64,000 nt of DNA from Ceratotherium simum simum (lineage: Eukaryota; Chordata; Mammalia; Perissodactyla; Rhinocerotidae): assembly GCF_000283155.1 (NCBI RefSeq), contig NW_004454177.1, positions 23,584,982 through 23,648,981 of the forward strand, in the 5' to 3' direction. The first letter of the stretch is position 1, and every line of letters begins with the position of its first letter. The position numbers and the translations under genes are program-made. The notes under the pieces are model-generated. The model did no database searches and was not told the origin of the DNA. It saw only the letters and a list, made by a program, of their open reading frames with translations. Positions 48,175 to 59,214 of this stretch are shown piece by piece.

Positions 48175-48900
48175 AAAAATATAAGACCTCAAAATTTCTG
48201 GCCCAGACCTCAAATATTACCATCTACCTAAAAGGCACTCTCATCAAATTCACATTAACTAAAATTGAACTCTTTATGTTTCCTCCAAAATTAGATCTCT
48301 CACATTTATCAGTGGCACTATAATTCTTGCAATCCACTAGGTGCAAAGCTTCGGAAATTTATCTTCCTTATCACTCTTTCTCAATTCCCAGGTGGAATCT
48401 GCCTTCAACTCTATTGCGTTACACAATATAAACTTTCTACTGTCACCCTCCATTCCTCCCAGGCCAAAATATTGAAGTAGCTTGTTTTACTTTTTCCTAA
48501 TTTACAATTTATCTCTAAACACTGCTACCAGAATAAAGTTTCTTAAACAATGTGTTATTATTTGTTTTCCATTTACAAAAAATTTCTACTAGATACTAAT
48601 TGTCCCAATACTAAATTTCACAACTTTAAGTCTATTACTAAGAGTCTCCACAATTTGGTTCATAATATTATCCCCAAATTCATCTCTGCAGAGATTTACA
48701 ACCTAAACTCTCTTTCCAAAAAAAAAAAAAACCTACAAATATACCACATGCAATATTCCTGTAATAATATTGTAGCTAAAAACACCACTGTCATCTTTAT
48801 CAAATTATGTTCAGTATTTTAAAACTCATTTTCAAGTCCTGTGCTATCCAAGAAGTGTTCCCTGATTTTTCTACACATTTATGGTATTCACATTAAAAAT
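48175..48900 (+). mobile_element. L2 LINE, plus strand
   Basis: 'aaaattgaactctttatgtt', 'aacactgctaccagaataaa', 'agtctccacaatttggttca' and 'caagaagtgttccctgattt' follow L2 ORF2 and its 3' end in order. Decayed. The frame 48550-48822 is part of it and is not a gene. Confidence 0.62.
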
Positions 48901-48922
48901 AAAAGTCACATTAAAAATAAAA
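48888..48922 (+). repeat. Tandem duplication of 17 bases
   Basis: tcacattaaaaataaaa occurs exactly at 48888-48904 and 48906-48922. Confidence 0.95.
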
Positions 48923-49108
48923 CCAGAATCTTTATTTTCTTTGCAAGGTATTTAGGACATTTAGAAGGCATGAAATATTTGAGTTACCTTACCATGTTGT
49001 GAACATTCCTAGCTAGCATATGAGGTCTTTAAAGGAAAAGATTGGGCTTTTAGCATATGTTTTCTAGCCCAGAGATTTCTTAGTTATGCAGGCTATAGAT
49101 TCAGATAT

Positions 49109-49375
49109 ATATATATATATATATTTTTGTGTGTGTGTGTGCGTGTGAGGAACATTAGCCCTGAGCTAACATCTGATGCCAATCCTCCTCTTTTTGCTGA
49201 GGAAGATTGGCCCTGGGCTAACATCCATGCCATCTTCCTCTACTTTATATGGGATGCCGCTACAGCATGGCTTGACTGGCGGTGCGTCAGTGCGCACCCG
49301 GGATCCGAACCTGCGAACCCCGGGCCACCGCAGCAAAGAGAGCACACTTAACTGCTAAGCCACTGGGCCAGGCCC
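49109..49375 (-). mobile_element. ERE SINE with expanded tail, minus strand
   Basis: The minus-strand ERE body runs from the head at 49375 to about 49147. A B-box-like sequence lies at 49301-49311. The tail position holds (AT)n then (GT)n, about 38 bases, instead of poly(A). The 13-bp duplication tagattcagatat lies at 49096-49108 and 49376-49388. The plus-strand frames 49127-49351 and 49176-49358 are artefacts of it. Confidence 0.95.
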
Positions 49376-49449
49376 TAGATTCAGATATTTTTATTTAAAA
49401 AATAAATTTTATAGAAGCATATAAATTTTAAAAGAGTGTTTATAATAAG

Positions 49450-49670
49450 ACTGCCAGATAAAATATAGAACACTTGGCTAAGTTGGAATTTCATAAAAAG
49501 AATAATTTGTTTATGAAATAACTATTTATGATTATTAATGAATAAATTTTTGGCACAGTATATCCCATGTAATACTTGGGATATACTTATAGTAAAAATC
49601 TATCTGTTGTTTATCTGAATTCAAACTTAACTTAGTGTCCTGTATTTGTATTTATTAAATCTGACAACTT
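49450..49670. mobile_element. MITE-like palindromic DNA element
   Basis: The two ends are inverted copies: the left begins ctgccagataaaatataga and the right ends 'ttattaaatctgacaactt'. The similarity continues inward for about 50 bases. In the centre, tatatccca (49559-49567) and tgggatata (49577-49585) form a perfect 9-bp stem with a 9-base loop. No transposase. It belongs to the same family as 2861-2976. Confidence 0.72.
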
Positions 49671-49674
49671 TAGT

Positions 49675-49940
49675 TTATAAGACTGGTTTTCTTTTCAAGG
49701 GATAATCGATCATATAGAAATTAAAACTAAACATTAATGATATGAAAGTTGAACATTAGATTCAATGTTTTCTTCCTTTCACGTTTAGAATGCAGTCGAA
49801 TGTATTGTGAAAAATATCTAGAAATAGATATCTTGAATTTTGTGGCCTGAGCTCCAACCCAACTGGCTTCATCTCATTGCAACATACTACAATCCCCTAG
49901 GTGAGTTGTTGGGTTATTTCTCTCTTTTTAAAATCAGTGT
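49675..49940. other. Unclassified DNA
   Basis: Nothing recognised. Confidence 0.4.
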
Positions 49941-49944
49941 TTAT

Positions 49945-50840
49945 TTAGTTTTTCAATCTGTAACAAGTTATAAAAGCTTGATATGTGCCAGGCACTCTTT
50001 TAGGTGCTGGTGATACAGCAGCAAATAAGACCAACAAAGTACCTGCTTTAAAGTGACGAATATGAAATATAAAAAGAATATAAAAAATATAATTTCAGAG
50101 AACAATAAATGCTATAAAGCAGGTAGAGTGGTAGGAGTTGGATGGTCAGGGAGGCTTTGTGAAGGAGGCCACAGTGGAGTAGAAGTTTGAGTGATAAACT
50201 CAAATGGCTGTCCATGAGAAACTGTGAGGCAGGAGCATTCCAGGCTAAGGGAATAGCTGAAGGAAAACCCTAATGGAAGAACAAGATTGACATGCCTGAC
50301 AAACCAAGACAGCTTGCTGTGAGTAGACCTCACAGGGCTAGGGAAAGGGGAGTGGTTACAGATGAGGAGGGAGAGGTGAGTACAGGACATATCATGTTGG
50401 TCTTATTAGCCACGTTAAGGATATTGGGTTCACTATTAAATATTTTAAAAATCTATTTAAAAAAAAGATTACTATGAACGTCATGTGGAAAATTGATTGT
50501 TGAGGGTGGGGGACAAGAGCAAAATAGACCAGCCAGTCAGGTAGCTCTTCTGATAGCCCAGAAATGACACACTGGTGGTGTCTACCGAGATTTGAGAACT
50601 GGAGATGGTGACTCAGAGATGAACTCAGGATTCATTTTGTGGTCAGAGCTAACAAATTTTGTAAATAAAGTACTGAGGGCAAGAAAGGAATCCAGGATAA
50701 CTTTTGGGTTTTGAAGTGGGTATCTTGGTGAATGGGAAGACAAGAGGAAGGAACATGATTAGTAGGACTGAAATGAATCACAAATTCAGGCTTGGGACGG
50801 AATACCCATTTCTTTGGCTAGATGTCTAGGTACAGTCTCA
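49945..50840 (-). mobile_element. L2 LINE, minus strand
   Basis: 'gatatgtgccaggcactctt' and 'gatacagcagcaaataagac', then 'gtcagggaggctttgtgaag' and 'ggaatccaggataacttttg', follow the reverse complement of L2 over almost 900 bases. The frames 50112-50390 (minus) and 50292-50477 (plus) are shadows of it. Confidence 0.65.
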
Positions 50841-50844
50841 TTAT

Positions 50845-50998
50845 ACTAGGGCAAGGGAAAAAACCCTTGCTAATGATTATGAACACTTTCTAATCTGTTT
50901 CCGAGAGTATTTAATGATTGACATTATTCACCCAGGTACATTAGTACATGTATTATCAGTGGGAAATGTTTTAGGAACATTAACTTCAATTTAATACA
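50845..50998. other. Unclassified DNA
   Basis: Nothing recognised before the local duplication. Confidence 0.4.
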
Positions 50999-51058
50999 CT
51001 CAAAGCTAAAGGCCAGTCTTATTATTTAAATTTCTCAAAGCTAGAGGCCAGTCTTATT
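50999..51058 (+). repeat. Local tandem duplication, 35-base period
   Basis: A 25-base stretch beginning ctcaaagct occurs at 50999-51023 and 51034-51058 with one mismatch. Confidence 0.95.
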
Positions 51059-51059
51059 C

Positions 51060-51950
51060 ATCTTTAGCGTGAGTGTCTTATACCCTTGATGACAAGTGCC
51101 TGGTAGATACTGATTAATACGCTGTAGTTTCATTCACAGGCTCCTTTCTGGGTATACCATATTATACCATTCTGGATGTATCATATTAACTGAGCTTCCG
51201 TTATTTTCTCAAACAATCCTCCACTATTTCTTTAATCTACACTCTTCTTCTCTAAACTCTTGGCTTTGAGACCAAAAAACTAGTTAAAATACTTTTTATA
51301 TTAAAAAATTTTCCCTGCACACTATTTAGTAGATAAAACATTCTCATAAACACATGTTAAATGAAAAACATTCATACCTTGGGGAAAGAAATCAAATTTG
51401 AAAATAATTGTAAAGTCACTTTTTTTTTTTGGATCAGGTAGATAATAGCTAAGATCATAATACAAAAGTCAGCTTTTGAGACTGTATCTCATACTGATAT
51501 CAGCATGTGAAATTCAGCAGGGACACTAAATTTCGAGCACTATCCAGGTTAATCTGCAGAGCAAACACCTCAGCTCTCACATCTAAGGCAGCATTTCAAT
51601 GCTTCATGTCATCTCTCTCTATAAACCATATAGGTCACCTAAGGATTCTGTTCTTTCTGATTAAGAGAGGAAGGAAATTCTGTCAGCGAAATCAATATCT
51701 TACTAGTGGAAAAAATAGAAATTGTAAATAACAGCAGCAATTTTCCAAGATTGGTGATATGCCATGGAAAAGCAAGCTTGATTCTCTCCAGAGCTAGGAA
51801 ATTCAAGTTTCATCCTAGACATCACATTCTGATAATTTCAAGGTTTATAAGAGGAATAAAAAACAAAAATATGTTTTTATAGCATTTCTCTGCAATGAAA
51901 GTTTAAGTTCCATGAGTAAAACTAACCACAAAAAATTGCTAATATTTGAT
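51060..51950. other. Unclassified DNA
   Basis: A T run lies at 51420-51430. No repeat or gene seen. The frame 51507-51731 is not recognisable. Confidence 0.4.
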
Positions 51951-51954
51951 ACTT

Positions 51955-52065
51955 CTATCCATATTACCTATTTTATAGGATCTCATGAGCTAATATATGG
52001 GAAGTACTTAGAACACTGCATGGCACATAGTAAGCTTTATATTCAAGTTTTATAAATACATACAC
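51955..52065 (+). mobile_element. MIR 3' half
   Basis: 'aagtacttagaacactgcat' followed by 'ggcacatagtaagc' is a near-intact MIR 3' end. Confidence 0.72.
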
Positions 52066-52069
52066 ACAT

Positions 52070-52790
52070 ACGTATATACCATTACATACTAAGTGTGGGA
52101 ACATTTTTTCTGGGATGTTTCCTTGCACTGAATAACAGGTGTCATTGTGCCCATTCACATCAGTGAACCACAAAATCAGGGGTGTGCTGGCAAATGTTTA
52201 ACAACCCACGCTCCAAAGAAAACAAAAGGCCTAATTTGTTGTAACATGTGACAATTTCTGTGGTATAAACATTCCAACTGTGGATGATTTCAAGCTATTG
52301 ATGTGACGTCATTGAATGGTGTAGTTTGGAGGAAATGGGAATAATCAGTTTTTGTGAGCTAGTATGAGTTGTACTATGTATACAAGTTGTATCCATGATC
52401 GTCACCATTGTTTTAAAAAATAACAACCTAAAATATCGTTATCATTATGTATTTTCCAAGCATTTTATCCAAATCTGGATCGTCCTTTTTTATGTATTCT
52501 ACACTTGCTCAATTCTACTCATTAGCCTTTATTCTAGGCTTTTGTCAGCACTGGCTTATAACTAGATGGGCAAATATATGGTACACTCACCATTACTGCT
52601 CCTCAAAACATCTTTGTATGCATCATATATATAATTTTAATCTTTCGTGCTCACACTTAAAATAAATCCATATCCTTCTAAACACAGCACTCCAGGAAGC
52701 CACTTCCGACTAATTGTTGTTTGACAAATGATTACAACTGCTTTACCAATCTCTTCACTTCTAATTCTCATCATCTACTGTTAGTCAATA
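52070..52790. other. Unclassified DNA
   Basis: No recognisable feature. A TGACGTCA CRE octamer occurs at 52302-52309 without visible promoter context. Confidence 0.4.
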
Positions 52791-52796
52791 TTAACA

Positions 52797-53030
52797 ATGA
52801 CTAACATTTATGGAATTCCACACGCAAAGCAGTAGTCTAAATACTTTACATGTAATAATTCTCTTAATCCTCCTAATACTATTAAATAAGGTATATTTTT
52901 AAATCTATTTATGTAGATAATGAAAAGAAGAAACAGAGAGGTTAAATAAATTTCTCTAGGTTGATAATGTCTCATAAATGTAGAGGCTAGAATCAAAACT
53001 AGATATTTTGACTCTCTCCTTTCACTTTCA
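52797..53030 (-). mobile_element. MIR SINE, nearly full length, minus strand
   Basis: 'aatgactaacatttatgga', 'actttacatgtaataattct', 'agagaggttaaataaatttc' and 'gaggctagaatcaaaact' give the reverse complement of MIR from 3' to 5' end. It is the most complete MIR in the window. Confidence 0.8.
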
Positions 53031-53039
53031 AGTCAAGAT

Positions 53040-54590
53040 TCCCACCTTCTTTAAAATATTTTTCTAGAAGACTTTAACATCCCGATTTTCCCCACTTCTC
53101 CTGAAGTCCCTGCCTTCATTGGCCTTTGTCAAGCACATCTATTCGTATTATTATCACACTGTTTTTTGTCACAACTTTGGGCAAAATTCAAAGCTATATC
53201 ACACTTTTATATTGTCCAACTCAAGACCATAAAATCATTTGTCCTCATCATTTACTCAGATTTTGAATTCTAAGCACCAAATTGATATTTTTTCTGAAAT
53301 AATCACAGGAAACCTGGACTGGCTGCTGCTTCTTTTGATGCCCCATCTGATTGTGTCACTCTTATATTCTTTAGGAATGATATTAATTAAGTAATCATTT
53401 TCTAACCCTGAATTGGTGTTATTCTGTATTTCAAAGTGGTATACATGATTTCATTCCTATATTTTTGACTTTCATTAGTTGTATTTCCTTTATAAGAATT
53501 TAAATGGATATAATTATACACCTAGCTAGATATTTATGTGCAAATATATAACACATAATTTATTTTCTTAAAGAATTTATGATCTATATGCAGGGAAGAA
53601 AAACAGAAAAATTAGAGAGCAATGGTGAATTCAAAGGTGTTATATTGTTGACACAATAGTTTTAGATAATGTTGAGTAATTTATAGAGCATCTATTTCAA
53701 ATCTTCCCTACTATTCATGATGCTAAAATTTAAGAATGTTTTAAGCCCACAAGGCACCTAAAAGAAAACAAATCTTTTTGAGTGTAATATATACAAAAAG
53801 AAACAATAGAAATTACCTGTCTCCTCCTCCAGCCTCACCCTTGAATTCTTTCTGATCTGTGGTCTAAAGCTTACTTACCATCTATGGGATTTTTTTCTCT
53901 CTGTATTGGTACTACTGGCATTAGGTGTGATATTAATAAGCTATCTTAGAAAATAAATTTTTTGTAGTGGGCCCTGTTTCTTGGTTATCTGCTTGTTCCT
54001 TTTGAGGAAATTATCAGCATTCCAATGAGTCCTAAAGTATGATCTTAACAAGCAAGATGTCCACCACCCAGATATCTGCCCCATTACAGGGCTCTCGTCC
54101 CATTGCTGTTTTTGTCCCTCAGAAAGATTGGCTCCTGACTACTCAGTTTACTCCTAGGTGGTTATAGCCTAAGTGTAAGTGATTGGCTTATTTCACTGAT
54201 GGGTTTATTTCCTCCAAAGAGCGTAAAAATTATTAATCTAAATGCTATTAACTTAAACACAATATTTTGTTCAAAGATACACATAATTGACTACTAGAGG
54301 AAAACTGACTTTTACTCTAGCCAGGGTAGAAGAGTTGAAGGTACAAATCTATCTTTAAGTCATGATGAATTTTAAAATAAAATATATACTATATCTTAAC
54401 TAAATATACTAAGAATGCTATTTATTTCTTTTATCCAGTGTATGAGGAGAAAATTATTACATATTGTGTAGGAAAATTTTAAGAAATAAAATATCTACTT
54501 TTTCTTGCTTCATTCTCTAAGCATACAGTAGCATTATTATACGTGCAATGGAACTTTGGTGAAACTATACTGATGATGAATTATTTCTGC
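53040..54590. other. Unclassified DNA
   Basis: 53910-54000 faintly resembles a hAT-type non-autonomous repeat but not enough to call. The remainder is unclassified. Confidence 0.35.
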
Positions 54591-54870
54591 TTTTGTGTTT
54601 CTGAAAAATTATTTATTTTGCCTTCCCTTAAAATATGTATTTTTTTGCTGGGAAGAGAATTCTAGGTTCCTAGGTGTTTTTTGCCCTCCAATACTTTAAA
54701 TATGTTGTTTCACTTTCTTTGGCTTGCACCATTTTGACAAGACATCTGCTGCTATTCTTGTTTTTGTTCTTTTACACATAACACATCTTTTTTGTTTAGC
54801 TGCTTTTAATTTTCTCCTTATTGTTGGTTTTAAACAATTTGATTACGATGTACTTCAATGTAATATTCTT

Positions 54871-55168
54871 TTTTGTGTGTGTGTGAGGAAGATCAGCCCT
54901 GAGCTAACATCCATGCTAATCTTCCTCTTTTTGTTGAGGAAGACTGGCTCTGAGCTAAGATCTATTGCCAGTCCTCCTCATTTTTTTTTCCCCCAAAGCC
55001 CCAGTAGATAGTTGTATGTCACAGTTGCACATCCTTCTGGTTGCTGCATGTGGGACGCAGCCTCAGCATGGCCGGAGAAGCGGTGTGTCAGTGTGCGCCC
55101 GGGATCCGAACCCGGGCCGCCAGTGGCGGAGTGTGTGCACTTAACAGCTAAGCCACGGGGCCGGCCCG
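54871..55168 (-). mobile_element. Long, mosaic ERE SINE, minus strand
   Basis: On the minus strand it starts with the ERE head and an ERE1-like body (including rc of 'agccccagtagatagttgta'). It then continues past a T/A run into the 'ctgagctaacatccatgct' module that forms the 3' part of the other minus-strand EREs here. Its tail is (GT)n plus T. The duplication, 15 bases with one difference, lies at 54856-54870 and 55169-55183. Confidence 0.93.
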
Positions 55169-55402
55169 CAGTGTAATATTCTTAATGTCTCTTTTTCTTA
55201 GGGCTTATTGAGCTTTTTGGGCTTGGACGTTTATATTTTTCATTAAACTTTAAATATTTTCTGATAATATTTCTTAAGATAACTTTTCTATCCCTTCATC
55301 CCTTTCCAATATTTCATGTACTCCAGAACTAACCGACACTGTATTCAATTTTGTTGATTCCTTTTATTCCTCTCTGTTACGTTTTAAGTAATTTCTACTT
55401 TT

Positions 55403-55615
55403 TTTTTTTTGTCTGTTGCCAATCCTCCTCTTTTTGCTGAGGAAGACCAGCCCTGGACTAACATCCATGCCCATATTCCTCTACTTTATATGGAACGCCG
55501 CCACAGCATGGCTTGACAGGCAGTGTGTCGGTGCGCACCCGGGATCTGAACCTGCGAACGCCTGGCTGCAGCAGTGGAGCGTGCACACTTAACCATATGC
55601 CACTGGGCTGGCCCC
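55403..55615 (-). mobile_element. ERE SINE, minus strand
   Basis: Same family and orientation as its neighbour, beginning 220 bases after that element's second duplication copy. The 16-bp duplication agtaatttctactttt at 55387-55402 and 55616-55631 is exact. The A-box region seems shortened near 'aaccatatgccactgg'. Confidence 0.94.
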
Positions 55616-56375
55616 AGTAATTTCTACTTTTATATTTTGAAGTTCGTTAATCTTTTCTTCTGCTGTGTCTAATCTGATTTTTTTAATCCCAGCCAATGAT
55701 TTTTAAAATTTGAGATATTTTTTTAAAAAATCTGTAGAATTCTGAATTGAGTTTTGACAAATATCTTTCATATCTCCATTTAATATGCTCTAGTTTTCCT
55801 ACTCTCTTAAATACCTAGAACACAATTACAATAAATTTTAATGTCTTCGTATACTCATTCTATCATCTGAATTATTTCTGGGTCTATTTCAATTGATTTT
55901 TCTCTTTTGTTTGACAAGTTGTAATTACCTCCTTCTTTGCATGAATGGTAATTTTTTTTCCATGCTAACCATCGTAAATTTTATATTTTTGGATGCTGGA
56001 TATTCTTGGATTATTTTATATATTCTTGAGGTCTTTTTTTTTCTTGGATCTAGTTAAGTTACTTGAAAAGAGTTTGATCTTTTTGAGGCATTTTCTTAGG
56101 CTTTCTTTGGACCAGAGCAACATTTGGTCTAGGGCTAATTTTTATCCACTACTGACACAGTAACCTTCATTATACTCTGATAAGCTGTGCATTATAAGAC
56201 TTCCTCACTTTGATTGTTAGGAACAAGAATTCTTCTTGACCCTATTTGATCCTCAGGGATGGTTCTATCCACTTCTTTCAGATCTTTTTTTATATAGCCC
56301 AGGATAGTTTCTTTATATACATGTGCTTCTCATTGTGGAGCTGAAGACTTGAAAGACACTCTCTATAGATCTCCA

Positions 56376-56425
56376 AAGTTGTTTGTTTCTCTCTCTCTCT
56401 TTCTCTCTCCTCTCGTCTCCTCTCC
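56376..56425 (+). repeat. CT-rich tract
   Basis: TCTC/CTTT repeats inside the LINE. They explain the arginine/glutamate-rich minus frame 56290-56553 and its plus-strand partner 56349-56588. Confidence 0.85.
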
Positions 56426-56803
56426 AGGTCTCTCCCCTCTTGTGCTCTGTCATGCCATGCAAACTCTAGATGTTTTGTCTTCTCTAAATCCCAACTCCGT
56501 TTCCTCAAATCAGGAAGATGATCAAGCTCTGCCTGATGATTTACTCTCTGCACTGCAATCTAGAAATTCTCTTCAAGTTCTAAACTAGGGCAATCATAGA
56601 ATATTCCTTAATTGTTTCCCTCTCTCAGAGATCACTGTCTTGTGTTGCCTATTGTCCAAACTCTGAAAGCAGTTGTTCTATGTATTGGTCCATTTTTTGA
56701 GCTGTTACATAAAGACTGGCCTGAATTGGAAGTGCTGAAATAGTTTCTATAAAAGAGCTTGAGATTTATTTAGTCCTGTATATTCCAAGTTAATTAACCA
56801 GTA

Positions 56804-56824
56804 TACACACACACACACACACAT
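56804..56824 (+). repeat. (CA)n microsatellite
   Basis: About ten CA units. Confidence 0.95.
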
Positions 56825-56829
56825 ATAAA

Positions 56830-57860
56830 AGGAATCAGCATATACATACATTATAATATGGAACTATTTTAGCTTCTTTAAAAAAGCAATGGTTAATATG
56901 AAAGATAGATTTGGAAAGATTCATTTTACAGAAATATGTAAGGTAATCAAAGAGGATAAGTGAGCGAAGTGAGCAGAATTTTGAAGTTTTCTTTTATATA
57001 GTGGTACAAAGTAATTAGATCATTAACCAGAACATTTGACAATTGGAAAGTCATGAAAGGGTGAGAATCAAAGAAAATTTCCAAGCAAAGGCACATAGAG
57101 CTTGGTGATAAATAAGAAACATGGGATAAATAGTAGAGAGAATTTCAAAATAACTGCAAAGTCAACTTAATCAAAATCCTCCTGGAAAACAGGGACCATG
57201 TATACATAGGACTCTTCGAACAAACTTAAAAAATTAGAAGATTAAATGGAGTTTTATTAGTGATAAAAGTAATGATGTTATACATTTTGCCTCAAAGGCA
57301 TAGGAATAGACGAACAAAGGAACAAAAGGAGAAAAGTGTGTCATGGGAGAAATGAGTTTGCTTTTTCATAGTAGAACATAATGCCTCAGAACATTTAAGG
57401 ATTCTGTATTAGTAGTTTTTAATATGTTTCTGGTATACTCTTGCCATGTATTTGTTTCAAACTATAAAATCATTTAAACTGAACAAAATTAGGAGTGAAA
57501 GCGCTGTATGTGACTAACTAGTCACAGGAGTATTTAAAGAGAGGTGGAAATGTCAAGACCATAAATTAGCTTTTACTTTAGTGGAAGTCTAGACAAATGC
57601 AAGAACATAACTTCCGAACATGGGGGAAAATTCCTATCAGCTAACATTAACAACTCATCAGTGCCCTATCCTTAAACCTGAGAGTGGTTTATCTGAATAC
57701 AAAGTGTAAGTATATTAGTATTAACTGAAATATTTTTATGCTGTTCACAACTATCAAACACCACACACACAGAAATGTGCAAAAATACATTTGTACATAA
57801 TCATGTAAACCTATCCTTGAAAATATTAGTTTTTGATTAGCAGTTCCTCTAGTAATCTAC
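56830..57860. other. Unclassified DNA
   Basis: Nothing recognised. Confidence 0.45.
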
Positions 57861-57867
57861 TTGTAAA

Positions 57868-57965
57868 TAACAGCTGCCATTTTATTGAATGTGGCTTCAC
57901 GCTCACCTCTGTAAATGTGTTTTACATATAGGCTTTCCTTTCATTTAATTAGCACAACTTATTTT
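57868..57965 (-). mobile_element. Possible MIR fragment, minus strand
   Basis: 'aataacagctgccattttat' and 'tgttttacatataggctttc', then 'catttaattagcacaactt', resemble the reverse complement of the MIR 3' half. Confidence 0.45.
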
Positions 57966-57969
57966 ATTT

Positions 57970-59015
57970 GACCACTGAGTTGAGTGACATTTTGATGAAG
58001 ATTAGGAAAAGTGTTTTGCTGCTGAAACATTAAGCATTAATTTTTGAATATGAATTAGACCAATTTTCTCAGAGTAGGTGAGGAAGACTTAAAGGAGACA
58101 GGAGAAGACTGACGTATCTATTGTTTCCAAACAGGGCAGTTTTTCTAATAGAAATAACTTAACTGAGAATATATTCTTTTCCCTAAACACAAGTTAAGTA
58201 AATCTTTCCTCTAGTTGAGAGAGAAACAGAGAGAATAACATAGACCCACGCTTTTGAGTGGAGGAACAAGATATGATACTGAGATTATTATTGGTCTTGA
58301 AGACTTATTTCACTTACCCCTATCACTATTGCTCAGTACAGCTAACAAGGCAAGCAAAACTGTAAGACAGAATCACCAGTGAGGTCTTTGGTCCTATGAC
58401 TAACTGGCTAATTCTAAGAATTATCAATGAACCAGGTGATTTTAGAGCTGTCATGAGATATTCATGACCAAGGAGAAATAAAGAGCTTTGAAAAATGGTT
58501 GCAAAAGGGAAGATATAAGAAAGTTTATGACAGCAAAGTTTACTGCTTATTGTAGCATTGAGGAAACTAATCCCCAATAATATGAGTGTACTATGTACAA
58601 TGTTTCCAAGAGGAAAAGTATACAGATTTTCTAAATTAATAGAGACAAATGTGCAAAATATAAAGAGAGAAGAAAAGCATAACAGCAAACATATGGACAG
58701 TAGCAATAAGAACAATAATTACAGCTTTGCATACTGACATTTAGATTTTCTGAAGAACTTCTTTTTTTATACAATTCTCCTGGAGAAATCTTCATATAGA
58801 AAAGATAGCTATCTGGATGAGAATAAATACAGGGCTGAATATAAATGATTTCAGTCCAAAAGTTAGAAGTATGACCAAGACCAGGGGTGAAGTTTATCCC
58901 CAGTTCAGATGAGAAAATTTTAGTCATTCCTCTAATGGGAAGATTAGTAATTGTCTAAGAATCACATCTGGGTAATGTGTCTTATGATGAGTTTCATATG
59001 TACCTTTGTTAATAT
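57970..59015. other. Unclassified DNA
   Basis: The minus frames 58326-58715 (129 codons, the second longest in the window) and 58631-58927 are rich in Leu, Phe and Ser, as expected of A-rich DNA read backwards. I see no domain, no signal and no splice context. Confidence 0.45.
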
Positions 59016-59021
59016 GCTCAA

Positions 59022-59070
59022 ACACCACACACACACACACACACACATACACACACACACACACACACAC
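59022..59070 (+). repeat. (CA)n microsatellite
   Basis: About 24 CA units with one TA interruption, likely polymorphic in length. Confidence 0.97.
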
Positions 59071-59210
59071 TCATTCATTTGTATTGTCATCAGTTATTGA
59101 GGCACCGCTAATTGTTAGGTACTGAGCTAAAATTTAAAGCAGGGATATAAGGATAAACAACATATGAACCCCATTCCTGAAGATTAATAGTATTAATAGT
59201 ATTATCTTCT
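59071..59210 (-). mobile_element. L2 3' end, minus strand
   Basis: 'tcattcatttgtattgtcat', then 'gttaggtactgagctaaaat' and 'gggatataaggataaacaac', follow the reverse complement of the L2 terminus. The CA repeat sits where the L2 terminal simple repeat would be. Confidence 0.55.
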
Positions 59211-59214
59211 CTAC

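Larger units (their letters stand above)
54600..56760 (-). mobile_element. LINE-1/HAL1-type element, minus strand, hit by two EREs
   Basis: 'aattctaggttcctaggtgt' followed by 'ctccaatactttaaatatgt' is the reverse complement of the ORF1 segment also present at 23880-24200. The plus strand continues with 'agttcgttaatcttttcttc', 'ccttctttgcatgaatggta' and 'agagatcactgtcttgtgtt', all in the order of this LINE type. Two ERE SINEs (54871-55168 and 55403-55615) interrupt it. No ORF2 is seen, which fits HAL1. The frame 54724-55011 mixes LINE and SINE and is not a gene. Confidence 0.62.

Noticed and set aside
52302..52309. Perfect CRE octamer TGACGTCA
   Set aside because: An isolated eight-base motif without neighbouring promoter features. 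Expected occasionally by chance, so noted but not called.
53910..54000. Possible MER20/MER5-type hAT fragment
   Set aside because: Only a loose word-order resemblance. No terminal repeats or 8-bp duplication found.
58326..58715. 129-codon minus-strand frame rich in Leu, Ser and Phe
   Set aside because: Composition is that expected of A-rich DNA read backwards. No domain, ATG context, splice sites or relatives known to me.
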